A program made the position numbers and the translations under genes. A stretch of 64,000 nt of DNA from assembly GCF_030272615.1 (NCBI RefSeq), contig NC_081409.1, forward strand, positions 25,865,406-25,929,405. Reading direction: 5' to 3'. This stretch comes from Cryptomeria japonica (Eukaryota > Streptophyta > Pinopsida > Cupressales > Cupressaceae). Of the stretch, positions 1 to 10,182 are shown piece after piece (positions within the stretch are counted from its first letter, which is position 1; each line of letters starts with the position of its first letter). The notes under the pieces are model-generated. The model was not told the DNA's origin. It was given only the letters and a program-made list of their open reading frames with translations, and did not search any database.

Positions 1-10
1 ATTTTTCTTG

Positions 11-400
11 ATTATACCATCCACAAAAGACTCAAAATTAAATGAAAATATTTTATGAATATAGAAAGCTTACTATTATATATACTAATTCAATAATCCA
101 ACAATTTTATTTTGAGAAGTAATTCATTCCTTTAAATATTATTAACAACCAAAGGGTTGTATTTCAATCAATCGAGCATAATTGGTGTAGGTGATGGCGC
201 GTTTCTTTATTATACCATCCATAAAAGGCTTATACTATTATATATAAAAAAAATCAATAATTCAACAATTCTATTTTGAAAAGTACTCCCTTAATTTAAA
301 AATTATTAACAATCAAATGGTTGTACTTAAATCAGTTGAGCATAATTGGTGAGGGTGATGATATGTTTCTTGATTATACCATCCAAAAAATGATCAAAAT
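11..400. repeat. Diverged tandem repeat, about 165-200 bp unit
   Basis: The 12-mer ATTATACCATCC recurs at 11, 209 and 373. Each is followed by a similar AT-rich body (AAAATTAAATGAAAAT, then TACTATTATATATA). A second shared block (GAGCATAATTGGTG and flanks) lies before the second and third copies. The spacings, 198 and 164 bp, show two to three imperfect units. No coding signal is visible. Confidence 0.6.
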
Positions 401-432
401 TAAATGAAAATCTTTAAGGAATACATAAAACT

Positions 433-525
<93 letters not shown>
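433..525. repeat. (TATACA)n microsatellite
   Basis: About 15 uninterrupted copies of a 6-bp TATACA unit, about 93 bp in all. It follows directly on the third copy of the preceding tandem repeat. Confidence 0.97.
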
Positions 526-944
526 AAGGTTTACTTAGTTTAAATGAAGGAAAGGTTGACAAATTTATAGTGATCTCTTGGTGACCATACCACAATTAGG
601 ACAATGATCTCAAACACACTTTTTACCATTCTCTTGGTGATTGTGCCCAATTGAGTATGTCTTGCTTATGTATGAAAATGGCATTTTGCAGCTTTACACC
701 GGCGATGTATTTGAGATGTTTTTTATTTAGATATGGCATGAGCTTAGTCCTAGAGTGAGATTAGGGAGTGGATACCACTCCCGTTCCTCATCCATCAGTG
801 TACCTGGTATGCTTAGCATTCGTGTTTGGGGAGTTTTGTAATCAAGTGATAACATAACAATAGACTTGGGTTAAAACAAATAACAAGAAAATTGGTTCCT
901 TGAGCATGCCTTGAGGGCTATCACAACACCAAGGGTGTTTTGGG
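526..944. other. Noncoding stretch
   Basis: I see no convincing ORF, LTR end or RNA gene here. The sequence is AT-rich and mostly unique within the window. Confidence 0.5.
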
Positions 945-1275
945 AAGGCATGCTCAGACATGGAGCGTTGGGACTTGTGCGAAGAGGCATGCCAACTCAC
1001 ACAAGGATTATGTGATCATTGTTCTTGTTCACATGAGAGAATGCTTGGTTCCACATGGTTCGTCCCCATGTAGCACATACAATGAAAGGCATGCCGCACA
1101 TGGAGCGTTGGGACTTGTGCAAAGAGACATACCCGCTCATGTAGTATAGGGATTGTGTGATTGTCATTCTTCTCCATATGAGAGAATGCTTGGTTCCATA
1201 TGGTGCGTCCCCATGAGCACATACAATGAAAGGCAAGCCCACACATGGAGCGTTGGGACTTGTGCGAAGAGACAT
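945..1275. repeat. Tandem repeat, about 140-145 bp unit, three copies
   Basis: The core ACATGGAGCGTTGGGACTTG occurs at 958, 1098 and 1243 (spacing 140 and 145 bp). A second shared block (GAGAGAATGCTTGGTTCC and flanks) lies between the cores. Short ORFs on both strands here repeat with the unit and look like by-products of repetition. The array is more GC-rich than its surroundings. No family was recognised. Confidence 0.85.
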
Positions 1276-1636
1276 ACGATGACACTTCCTCCACTGCACT
1301 CTAGAATCTAATGCCTCGTGTAATTTTAAAGTAGTGACCCTAAGTGGATTCATGACTTGGTATCATCCTTCTCTGTTGATGTTGCACTATATTGTTCCAT
1401 TACTTATGCCATGTATGCATCGTGTATGGCATGTGTGAGCCTATCATCCCCCTTGTATACTTTGATTGACTATTTGGAACTATCTCCACAAGCACGATGT
1501 GGTGGACCTAAGGGTTCCACATGGTTAGGTGGACTTAAAAAAAAGAAAGGTTGGAAATATTTTATATCAAGTGTTTTGTGGGTGGTCATAAAGCATTTAT
1601 GTTTTCTTTTAAGATGGTAGTAACATTATTTTGAGT

Positions 1637-1982
1637 ACTATCTTTACCTATTGTACTTTTCTATTGGACTCGATCAACCCAATAACCTTGTACATGTGAT
1701 TTATTTTATTAAAGAGGATATTCATGTAGTCTGGAATGCATTATTACCATCTTTGAATATATGTTGAATATATAATAATGAGTGACTACTTAGTATGAGA
1801 TATATATACACTATCTTTACCTATTGTACTTTGCTATTGGACTCGATCAACCCAATAACCTTGTACATGTAATTTATTTTATTAAAGAGGATATTCATGT
1901 AGTCCAGAATGAATGATTATCGTCTTTGAATATATGTTGAATCTATAATAACGAGTGACTACTTAGTATGAGATATATACAT
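1637..1982. repeat. Tandem duplication of a 173-bp unit
   Basis: Bases 1637-1809 are repeated almost exactly at 1810-1982. Shared blocks include CTATTGGACTCGATCAACCC and GAGTGACTACTTAGTATGAG. The few differences are scattered single-base changes. No gene or element end is recognisable in the unit. Confidence 0.9.
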
Positions 1983-2499
1983 GTCATTCAATAGGTATAT
2001 GTCATGTATTGATATAGGATGACACTTTATATGAGATTATCAATTTGGGAAATACTTATAAGAAATATGTGCATATATAGTAGATAAATTCATTTCATGT
2101 ATATATATAGTAGATAAGTTTTGGTAGCTCCCAAGAACAACTAACTTAGATAAGGTAGATAAAGTCATTTCATCTCCCTGATTGGCTTTAAAGGCTCTTA
2201 TATTTGGGTTAGCTAATTCCCTATTAGCACCATTTTTAATAGGTTTACCAGTACTCAGTGGTTCATAAAGTTCTCTTAGGAGTTGGACCATCTCAACCAT
2301 GGTGCGCTTGATCATATTAGCTTGAATCCAGTGCACCTCATATTAGCCTCAAACCTATGCCCCCTATTGGTAGGTGGTGGGGATAGAATATCATTCGCTA
2401 TACATATCAATGATTGGATAATAATATTTTTTTTGATAAAAATATTATTATTGTCATAATTACAATAGATACCAAGCTTTCCACTGATGATGAAATCAT
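1983..2499. other. Noncoding or unrecognised stretch
   Basis: The minus strand holds an open stretch at 2040-2336 (98 codons) that I do not recognise. Its composition (QANMIKRTMVEMVQLLRELY) could be retroelement debris, but no diagnostic motif supports that. Nothing else is visible. Confidence 0.3.
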
Positions 2500-2945
2500 T
2501 GGACATACAACGTTCTCATCGGTGCAAAGGTTCTAGAGTCATCGTACTTCTGACTCAAACTACACAAACATCCAATGAGGATGTTGTACGTGCGATGACA
2601 CTTCATAGTCAAATGGCTGTCGATGCATATTAATGGACCGACGACACAATCATCAGACAAACAACATCACTGTCATTGCAAAGTTCCAAACTTCTGTCGA
2701 CTTTTTGATGAATTCAATAGAAGCATCCGACAGGGATGTTGCATGTCCGATGACTTTTTCGACTGGAAGAGCGATCATGCCCACCGTCGGTAGAGTCCAT
2801 GGGATTGTCATATTTCTAATGGTCAGAGGCATCATCGACAAGTCTGACGATGAGTTTTTGATGACTACTTTTGTCAGCACTCTGATGAAAATTAGTCGCA
2901 ATTCTGACAACCGGCCGTCGAAAATTAGCTCCGAATGTACTAGTG
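2500..2945. mobile_element. Possible end of a CACTA-type DNA transposon
   Basis: This block is richer in CGAC, CCGA and GTCGG motifs than its neighbours. It ends with ACTAGTG at 2939-2945, exactly where gypsy pol coding begins. Read on the minus strand the end is CACTAGTACATTCGG, with CCGACGG-like motifs behind it. Plant CACTA transposons typically have CACTA termini and such sub-terminal repeats. I found no matching opposite terminus or transposase, so this is a weak, position-based call. Confidence 0.3.
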
Positions 2946-2951
2946 TAAACC

Positions 2952-4722
2952 AGTTCAAGGACATTATAAGTGATGGAACACCTGCAACCTTATCTCCTCA
3001 ACGTGCCATAAGTCACCAAATTAAATTCATACCTAGAGCCTCATTGCCCAATAAGGCAACTTACAAAATGACACCGAAGCAGAATTAAGAGGTAGCTAAA
3101 CAAATCCAAGAACTCTTGGATAATGGTCTGATAAGGAAGAGCATCAGCCCATGTGCAGTTCCCACCATTTTGGCACCAAATAAGGGAGGTACTTGGAGAC
3201 TTTGCACTGATTCAAGAGACATCAACTGGATTACAAATAGGTATAGGTTTCCCATTCCAAGAATTGACGATTTGATGGATTGTTTAGGGGGTGCTAAGTA
3301 TTTTACCAAGATAGACCTCAAGAGTGGCTACCACCAAATCAGAATCAAGGAGAGAGATGAATGGAAGACAACATTCAAGACCACAAAAGGACTTTATGAA
3401 TGGCTTGTTATGCCATTTGGACTCACAAATGCCCCTAGCCATGAGACTCATGAATGAAGTAGTCAAGGATTACGTTGGTAAATTTGTTGTTGTTTATTTA
3501 GATGACATCTTGATTTTTAGTAAGTTTAAAGATGAAAATCTTAAGCATATTGAGATTGTATTCAAGAAATTATGTGATGAGCAACTAACTATGAATTTGG
3601 AGAAATGTGAGTTCATGAAACAGGAGTTGGTATATCTTGGGTTTGTAATCTCAAGTGGTGATTTGAATATGGATACCTCAAAGGTGGAAGCCATAATCAG
3701 TTGGCCTACACCTAAAACAACAAGTGAAGTGAGGAGTTTTCATGGTTTGGCACAATTTTACAGGATGTTCATGAGAGGGTTCAACGAGATATGTGCACCT
3801 GTGCTTGATACAATCAAAGGAGGTGTAAGGACTAATTTTCAATGGACACAAGAGGCACAAAAAGGATTTGATCTCTTGAAGACAAAGGTGGCTACTCAAC
3901 CTGTCCTTGTTCTTCCAAGCTTTGACAAGCTCTTCACCATAGAATGTGATGCAAGCAATATAGCAGCTGGAGTGGTCCTAAGTCAAGACAATAGACCGGT
4001 TGCATTTTTTAGTGAAAAGCTTAATGAAGCCAAGAAAAGGTATTCTTCCTATGATTTGGAGTTATATGCACTTGTACAATCACTTAAGAACGGGAGGCAT
4101 TATCTATTACCTAAGGAATTTGTGGATTATACTGATAACCAAGCTCTTAGTTTTCTCAACTCACAAGAAAAGTTGAATCATAGGCATATCAAATGGGTAG
4201 AGTATTTGTAGTCCTATACTTTTACCATTAAACATAAGAAAGGGAAATGCAATAAAGTTGTTGATGCATTAAGTAGACGGTTGCTTACAGTTCAAGAAGT
4301 GCAATTCAAGAGCATTGGAGTGGATAGTTTCAAAGGGTTATACCAAGATGATGAAGACTTTGTTGCCATCTACAAGGTTTGTCAAGAGTTTAGAAATCAT
4401 TTTTATGGTGAATATGCAGATTTTACCTTACAAGATTGTCTTTTGTTTAAAGGAGGACAACTTTGTGTACCTAAAGGGTCCATGAGAGAAAATTTTATGC
4501 AAGATAAGCACAATGGTTGTTTAAGTGGACATTCTGGGTTGAATAAGACTTTGGAGCTTGTCCAGAGATTCTACTATTGGCCAAAGATGCAAAGGGATAT
4601 CAAAAAATATGTGGAATGGCCCATTTCATTCCATGTAAGGTGACTTATGATGCTAGTCATATTGCTCATTTATTTTTCAAGGAAGTCATTAGGATTCATG
4701 GCTTACCCATTAGTATAGTATC
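2952..4722 (+). pseudogene. Gypsy D reverse transcriptase, RNase H and N-terminal integrase, broken
   Basis: This is the pol polyprotein of a chromovirus, which copied element RNA into DNA. Visible in order: the region before RT (FKDIISDG, RAISHQI), RT motifs [20 protein letters not shown] and the catalytic YLDDILIFS near 3497, RNase H (TIECDAS, SSYDLELYALVQ), and the integrase H2C2 region ([20 protein letters not shown]). Breaks: a stop at 3086-3088, a deletion of about 5 nt near 3439 that shifts frame within NAPS, and a stop at 4209-4211. Near 4613 an internal deletion joins the zinc-finger part to MAHFIPCK, removing the CxxC end and the first catalytic Asp. It is not functional. Confidence 0.9.
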
Positions 4723-5612
4723 TGTTAGATACTTGATCAATCCCAAAGACACTGAGAAGGGGGGGGGGGGGGGGCGTGTGAATCAATGTCTAACCAGTAT
4801 ATGAAATATTTAAACTTGTTTGCAACTTTACAACCCAAATTAATGTACCGGTAAACAAGCAATAAATCAATAAAGAGAAATAAGAGAGACAACATCAATG
4901 AACACCATAACACAAGATATTTTGGCGAGGAAACCTGGTAGGGGAAAAACCTTGGTGGGATTTGTGACCCACAATATTTACTCACTGGCCAATATGAATA
5001 AATATTACTGATACAATAGGGGCCTGCACATACAGGAAGGCTAACAACCTAGAGCTCACTGCTCAATCACAAAAAGGAGTCACACTGACTGCAAAATTGG
5101 ATGATTAAATCCAATGACAATGTATTGCTCAAAATAGCATCTACAATGCTTGATTTAGTATCGGTTTAAGCTCTATCAAATACCTCTACCATAAACCTTT
5201 CTTCGCTCTGCTCTGCTCCTATTCGCTCATGAAATGCATATACATATTTTCTCTCTCATATTCCACTTGCATTAATTACCTATACATATTTTGCATACCT
5301 ATCACACTTTTTCACATACCTATGTCACTTACAAAATGACCTATAAGATCTCATACATATATGAGTCTTTACAATACATCATGTCAGCTATACAATATAA
5401 TTACAATACGAAACAAAATATTTTCCATGTCGGTTGGGGTGCCGGTAAGATCTTCTGTTGGTGTAGACTGGGTGCCGGTGAGAATAATTTGGTTGTGCCT
5501 GCCAGTATCGGGAGATGATGTTTGTTGCCAATGTAAGCTGTGAACCATGTTACCAATTGGTTGCCATCAATGACAACATCAACTATTCCCATCTAAGTGT
5601 AGAATGCCAACA
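4723..5612 (-). mobile_element. Solo copia-type LTR, F family, minus orientation
   Basis: Begins TGTTAGATAC and ends GCCAACA, flanked by GTATC (4718-4722) and ATATC (5613-5617), a 5-bp target duplication with one mismatch. Removing it rejoins the integrase reading frame of element D. Its body matches the solo LTR at 34431-35310 and the F LTR at 52092-52896, including a shared tract around GGGTCACAAATCCCAC. It has no internal region, so it probably arose by LTR-LTR recombination. It holds a 16-nt G run (4759-4774) that is the C-rich hairpin loop of this LTR family. Confidence 0.9.
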
Positions 5613-6511
5613 ATATCAGATAGAGATGCAAAATTCATTGGTCATTTTTGGAAAACTTTATGGCAGAGATTGGGTACTAACTTCTCTTTCATCTCAACCT
5701 ACCATCCCCCAAAAAATGGCCAAATAGAGGTGGTAAATAGGACACTTGGAAACCTTCTTAGGTGTTCGACAAAGGAGTATGGACAAGCTTGGGATCAGAT
5801 CATCCATCAAGCTGAATTTGCCTACAATGACAGTGTGAATAGATCAAGCGATAAGAGTCCTTTTGAAGTAGTTTATGGCCTTCATCCAAGAGGTGTGTTG
5901 GAGCTTAGAGATATTAAAAAGATGGAAAAAAAGAGTGGACATGCTCTTGAAATGGCTCAGTCCATGAAAGAGATTCATGAGCAGGTTAGGCAAGCTTTAC
6001 GAGACAACTCTCAAAGAGTCAAGGACAAAGTGGATAAAAAGAGGAGGGATGTTCAATTTGCTGTTGGTGAATTGGTCATGGTTTATTTGAGAAAAGAAAG
6101 GATTCAGAAAGGTGTCCCTAAAAAGATTCAAATGAGGAGGATTGGACCATGTAAGGTCTTAGCTAAGTATCGACAAAATGCCTACAAACTTGATCTACCG
6201 GGGGACATGGCTTTGTCTCCTATATTTAATGTTGCAGACTTGGTGTAGTACAAAGGCATACTTCTAGAGGAATGAAATAGAGTCTAGATGTCTCCCAATC
6301 ACTTTCAAACTTTCCTTTACCACCTACATCTATGGTACAAGCCGAGAAGGTATTGGATTCAAGAATACTCAAGAAGACTAGGCATGTCGCCTATATGGAA
6401 CATTTGGTCAAGTGGCAACATCTTCCAGAATTTGAGGCCACTTGGGTACATAAAGTAGAATTTCCTAATCTTGGAATTTCCCTCTCTTTGTTTCTTAAAG
6501 GAGTCACTTGA
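5613..6511 (+). pseudogene. Gypsy D integrase core, C-terminal domain and chromodomain, broken
   Basis: Continues the integrase after the solo LTR: SDRDAKF carries the second catalytic Asp, NGQIEVVNRTLGNLLR the catalytic Glu, then FAYNDSVNRSSDKSPFEVVYG. A GPF/Y-like module follows (MRRIGPCKVLAKY, SPIFNVADLV). A stop at 6246-6248 is followed in the same frame by a chromodomain-like tail, with VLDSRILKKTR and HLVKWQHLPEFEATWV, ending at 6511. Chromodomains of this class direct insertion to chromatin. The domain matches that of element C. The gene is dead because of upstream breaks. Confidence 0.87.
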
Positions 6512-6521
6512 CTTCTTTCTC

Positions 6522-7558
6522 ATTGGGGGAGTATGGTGCAAGAGCACCTAGTTTTATTGATGCATTTTTCAAAATTTTGGAGTGATCATGTTTGGGATCA
6601 ATAAATAAATAATGAGATCAATAAATGAATAATGTAATGTTGATAGGTTCACAAGTGTGTTTTGGAGTTATTTGAAGTGTGTTTTTCAACAAGGTTTGTT
6701 TGTTTTCTCAGTTTTGGCCAATGTGCCCTTGTAAGCCAAAAATGGCATTATTTTGAAAAATAGTGTAAAAATCTTTTTAAGGCCTCATTAAGAATTTGCT
6801 CATGTTAGTTTGATGTTAGAGAACAATCCTAGGGGGTTTAGAGTGAATAGAAATGCATAAGTTGCAAAAATGCAAAATGGAGTAAAAGTTGTCATTGTTG
6901 CTTGACAACTTTTTGCAACTTTTTGAGCAACTTTTCAAAATTGATCAAATCAGTGGTTAGGAAACCAATGGGTGGTTGGTTATGAGAAAGGAGGCATATA
7001 AAATTATTTTTCAATGATTTTAAACGGGTTGGAATTTCCATGATCAAACTTGAATAATGTTTAAAGACAATTTTTCAAGTTTTTGTATAAGATTTTGTCA
7101 TTTTGGTAATAGCAGTCCGTACCAAATGATCTGATCTTGGTACTATCCTTTCATGGTGGTTTAGTATATGTTGTTGTGTTTCTTAGGAAGTGATTTTATT
7201 CTTTCTTAGTGCAGGTTTAGTGTTTGATTACAAATTGTCTTCTACTGCACTGCTCTCGGTCTGAGCAAGGGTTTAAGACCCTAAACATGGTTCCAACTTG
7301 AAATCCCATTGTGTTTGTTCAATGGCCCTTGGGATTAAATTCATGGAGCCTATTTATATTTTACATATTCTTTTTAATGTCTTGTAGGTTGCTTGGAAGC
7401 CATTTGCCATCATATCCTAGGCAAGCTCTGCCATAGCTCGACTAGGAATATGACTGTCATTTTTGTCATTGCTTGCATGGAAGATAAAATGTGGATGTGC
7501 CAAGTGTTTGACATGAAATAAAGAAAACTATTGGAGTATCATTAGAAGCAGGGAGGTG
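6522..7558 (+). repeat. Gypsy D polypurine tract and 3' LTR (right end not located)
   Basis: A purine-rich tract (ATTGGGGGAGTATGG, 6522-6536) is followed at 6537 by TGCAAGAGCACCTAG, which matches the LTR start of element C (TGTAGGAGCACCTAG). The LTR body has diverged from C and I cannot place its end. TGATAGGG at 7559 looks like the terminus of a related LTR in the opposite orientation, so 7558 is only an outer limit. The stretch is AT-rich and without coding signal. Confidence 0.6.
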
Positions 7559-8140
7559 TGATAGGGTGCAGAAACCAATAAACCCTATTGGAGAATACTA
7601 TTAACTCTTAAACCCTCAAAAGAGCCATTTTTGGGGTCCATACCTATACGAATGTGCCAGACAACCTACCCTATTTAATATAAAAGTTTGTCCAAAAGGG
7701 TATCCAGATAACTAAATATTTTGGGATGTCTTTTGGAAGTTTTCTGAGCAATTGAACAAAAACTGTGAAGGTAGGACTAATAGGGGCTCTAGGGCTACTA
7801 GGTCTAGAAAATAAGAATAAGAGAAAGCGATGGGAAAATGGAGAGAAACCAACCAAAGGACCACATGAATGGAATTGAAATACCTTCTCTACACCCCTTG
7901 AGACCCCTACAAGTGTATGTTGGAGGTTTTGACAACTTAATAGTTGGATTTATTCTAGTGAATCCCAACCATGCTTATGAGTAATAGGAGCAAACAAGTT
8001 GATAGGGAGCACTCCAAAGGAGTTTAGTTGTTTGACTTGATATTGGACAAGAGAAATGTGTGAACAAGGATGGAAGCTATCTAAAAAACCTTTTACCTAC
8101 CTATTAAACAAGGTGCAACTCTTATGTGAGATCCTCCCCA
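7559..8140. other. Unassigned stretch, possibly a chromovirus LTR fragment
   Basis: Starts TGATAGGG, as does the plus-strand edge of the element C LTR at 17909. Short local resemblance to 18450-18550 (TTTTTGGGG, CTTTTGGAAGTT) suggests a fragment of a related LTR in minus orientation. I see no gene. It abuts the broken end of Copia B at about 8141-8150. Confidence 0.3.
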
Positions 8141-8880
8141 TCACTTGCCATCTTCATTTAACTTGTTTTTAAAAACCCATTTTGTACCTATAACATTCTT
8201 GTCTTCAGGTCTGGGAACAAGTGTCCAGGTCTTATTTTTCTCTATCTGATCTAATTCCACAGTCATAACATTAATCCAATCATCATCTTTCAATGCTTCT
8301 CTTACAGTATTAGGCTCAATAGTAGAAATTAGACAAGAGTTTTCTTTGATTTTCCTTCTAGTCTGTACAACAACATTCTTATCTCCTATAATTTGGTCTC
8401 CTGAATGATTTAATCTAACATATCTTGGTATTAATGGTTCTGGTGCTGTGCCTTCTGCTTCATGTTCATCATCTTCTTCATCGCTTTCTTCATTTACCGG
8501 TTGAGCACTTATTTCTGAATTGTTCTGTTCATCATTCTTCTGCACTTCCGGTTCTATAAACACAAGGTTTTCTTCATCATTTTCAGGCTCAGATCTACTG
8601 GTCTCATCAAGTTTCTCAGAGAATTCATGAACCTTAATATTTACATTTTCAACTATCTTCTTAGTTCTCTTGTTATAACATTTGAATGCTTTACTCTTGG
8701 TAGAGTATCCAAGAAATATCCCTTCATCACACTTAGCATCAAATTTTCCAATAACATCATCTCTCTTTATAAAACATTTACTCCCCAAAATTTTAAAGTA
8801 GCTGACATTAGGAATCTTACCATTCCAAAGTTCATAAGGTGTTTTATCATAACCTTTCTTAACAAGTACCTGGTTCAAAG
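8141..8880 (-). pseudogene. Copia B integrase C-terminus and start of RT, truncated
   Basis: Continues the B integrase frame across Copia A (IYTL to the right, NQVLVKKGYDKTPYELW here). Visible: KIPNVSYFKILGSKCF and the FLGYSTKSKAFKCYNKRT block that follows copia integrase cores, an acidic linker (EESDEEDDEHEAEG), and the RT N-terminus (WINVMTVELDQIEKNKTW, VIGTKWVFKNKLNEDGK). The matching part of element G is near 59646-60320. After NEDGK the homology stops within a few bases. About 250 codons are open, but the catalytic half of RT is missing. Confidence 0.88.
8876..8880. repeat. Left target-site duplication of Copia A (CAAAG)
   Basis: CAAAG here is repeated exactly at 24498-24502, directly outside the two 767-bp LTRs. 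This proves a single insertion event into Copia B. Confidence 0.95.
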
Positions 8881-9070
8881 TGTAAATGATGTTCAATTTA
8901 CATTCAATATGCAAGTTATATTCTATTTAAAATGATCTTGTTATATATATTACTGAATTAATATATGAATCTGACTATCTTCTTGTTTGTGGTAGGTGAG
9001 AGGAGCATTTGTTATTTTCTATGTCCTATCTCATGAATGCCATTCAATATAAGCATATAAAAAATGGGGT

Positions 9071-9124
9071 ACGATCAAGCAATGCCTTGATCGGTCATGA
9101 CCGATCAAGGCATTACTTGATCGT
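9071..9124. repeat. 54-bp near-perfect palindrome in the Copia A LTR
   Basis: Two 27-nt arms (from ACGATCAAGC to the centre at GGTCATGACC, then back to ACTTGATCGT) differ from perfect complementarity at one pair. The 5' LTR copy lies at 23921-23974. There, the paired change TCGG to TCAG and CCGA to CTGA keeps the pairing; both are also CpG-deamination changes. Confidence 0.95.
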
Positions 9125-9571
9125 GCCTCTTTGTTAATACCAAGCAAATGCATGTTCATTGTTAATATCAATTAGTGTGTAAATACTTTAACAACCGATG
9201 ACTATCGGTGTTTGCACAATACTAATAGCCGATAGTTATCAACATGTGGTTAGCCTTAATAGCCGATAACTATCGGTGTAGGCTTAACAACCGACAACTA
9301 TCGGTAACCTTTATCATGCCACCTGATATATTGAAGCATATACAACCCAATATTAATCGGTGTTTTGATTAATCATTTATTTATTATCAATTATGTTAAT
9401 CGATACAAATTAGAATGCAAGATTTAGTAATCGATGAACATAAACAAAAGATATAGTATGATTATCAATGTTAAGGGTTTGATCGAACTGAATAGGTTAT
9501 TTATATGCAAATGTAGAATGGCTATCAAAGAGGAATTAATTGCTTGAAGGTTTTATCATAGTTATCAATAT

Positions 9572-9622
9572 GATAAATGATTGAATGAGAGACTTCATTT
9601 ATCTCTCATTCAATCATTTATC
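9572..9622. repeat. Perfect 21-bp inverted repeat in the Copia A LTR
   Basis: Arms 9572-9592 and 9602-9622 are perfectly complementary around a 9-nt loop (CTTCATTTA). It lies about 25 bp inside the U3 end of the LTR. The same structure is unchanged in the other LTR at 24422-24472. Confidence 0.97.
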
Positions 9623-9647
9623 TTACCGAAGCTATCATGCATTAACA

Positions 9648-10182
9648 CTCCCTATTAGCTAGGTAAGATGAATGCAAAAAATATATTCAAGCATCACAAT
9701 TCAAATGATAGTTAGCATTTTAGACATTCTAGAAAATCATACCACCTAATCACATGATATGAAGTATCACCTAAACACGTGATACCGAAGTCCATCACAT
9801 CAATCTTGTGATTGACAGGATATCACTTAAGCATATGATATCAGTATTGCCTACACACGCAATACTTAAGGATAATCATATGAGGAGGATTAACTTCTCA
9901 TCTTATCCAAGTTGTGGTATGTGCACTAACACTTTATACAAATGTTTTATCACAACACAATAATGGCACATCCATGACACACCAGAGATCCAACATGATA
10001 ACTGGTTTGGACATTATAAGATCGTCACCTTATAATGTCTCCATACAAGTGTTCATTATCTTGAGAGATCGTCACCTCTTAGATATGAACCCATGGGATA
10101 AAATCCAAAAATGTCCTATCATGACAAAGATGTTTACACATTAAACATCTTATAGATATGCAAATACAGATTACAAAGAAAA
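9648..10182 (-). other. Copia A 3' untranslated region with a hairpin array
   Basis: This lies between the RNase H stop (10183) and the 3' LTR. It contains consecutive short hairpins: 9737-9762, 9764-9785 (GTATCAC/GTGATAC), 9791-9815, 9819-9842 (GATATCA/TGATATC), 9843-9866 (AGTATTGC/GCAATACT), 9870-9908, 10010-10039 (11-bp stem), 10051-10090 (bulged 15-bp stem) and 10127-10151 (10-bp stem). Loops are often 8 nt and related (CTAAACAC, CTACACAC, ATCGTCAC twice), while stems differ. The purine tract before the LTR is weak (GCTAATAGGGAG on the minus strand). Function unknown. Confidence 0.85.

Larger units (their letters stand above)
2946..6536 (+). mobile_element. Ty3/gypsy chromovirus D, 5'-truncated internal region
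   Basis: A decayed gypsy element in the order RT, RNase H, integrase, chromodomain, followed by a purine-rich tract and an LTR start. Gag and protease are absent: the element begins just before the RT at the possible CACTA end. The protein is close to that of element C at 13257-16244, so both belong to one chromovirus lineage. A solo LTR (4723-5612) splits its integrase. Damage includes in-frame stops, one frameshift and one internal deletion. Confidence 0.9.
8881..9647 (-). repeat. Copia A 3' LTR
   Basis: Starts TGTAAATG and ends GCATTAACA on the plus strand, with TG..CA ends. It is dense in hairpins: TGTAAAT/ATTTACA with an 8-nt loop at its very edge (8881-8902), ATATATT/AATATAT with an 8-nt loop, a 54-bp near-perfect palindrome at 9071-9124, several CCGAT..ATCGG elements in 9190-9320, and a perfect 21-bp inverted repeat (9572-9592 with 9602-9622). 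The copy at 23731 has the same architecture. Confidence 0.95.

Noticed and set aside
940-1353. Overlapping ORFs on both strands at the left flank
   Set aside because: They follow the 140-145 bp tandem repeat and repeat their own peptides. No domain or codon bias supports them.
2633-3088. Single ORF of 151 codons spanning the gypsy D start
   Set aside because: Only the last third is gypsy sequence. The first part is the CGAC-rich block with no recognisable protein, so it is a chance fusion.
4759-4774. 16-nt G run, possible quadruplex
   Set aside because: It is an expanded version of the C-rich loop of the LTR family. One homopolymer run does not make a specific quadruplex motif, and its length may be a sequencing artefact.
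9190-9320. Direct repeats of CCGATAACTATCGG spaced by unique sequence, first thought a CRISPR-like array
   Set aside because: Units are short, irregularly spaced, inside an LTR present twice, and in plant DNA. They are palindromic subrepeats.
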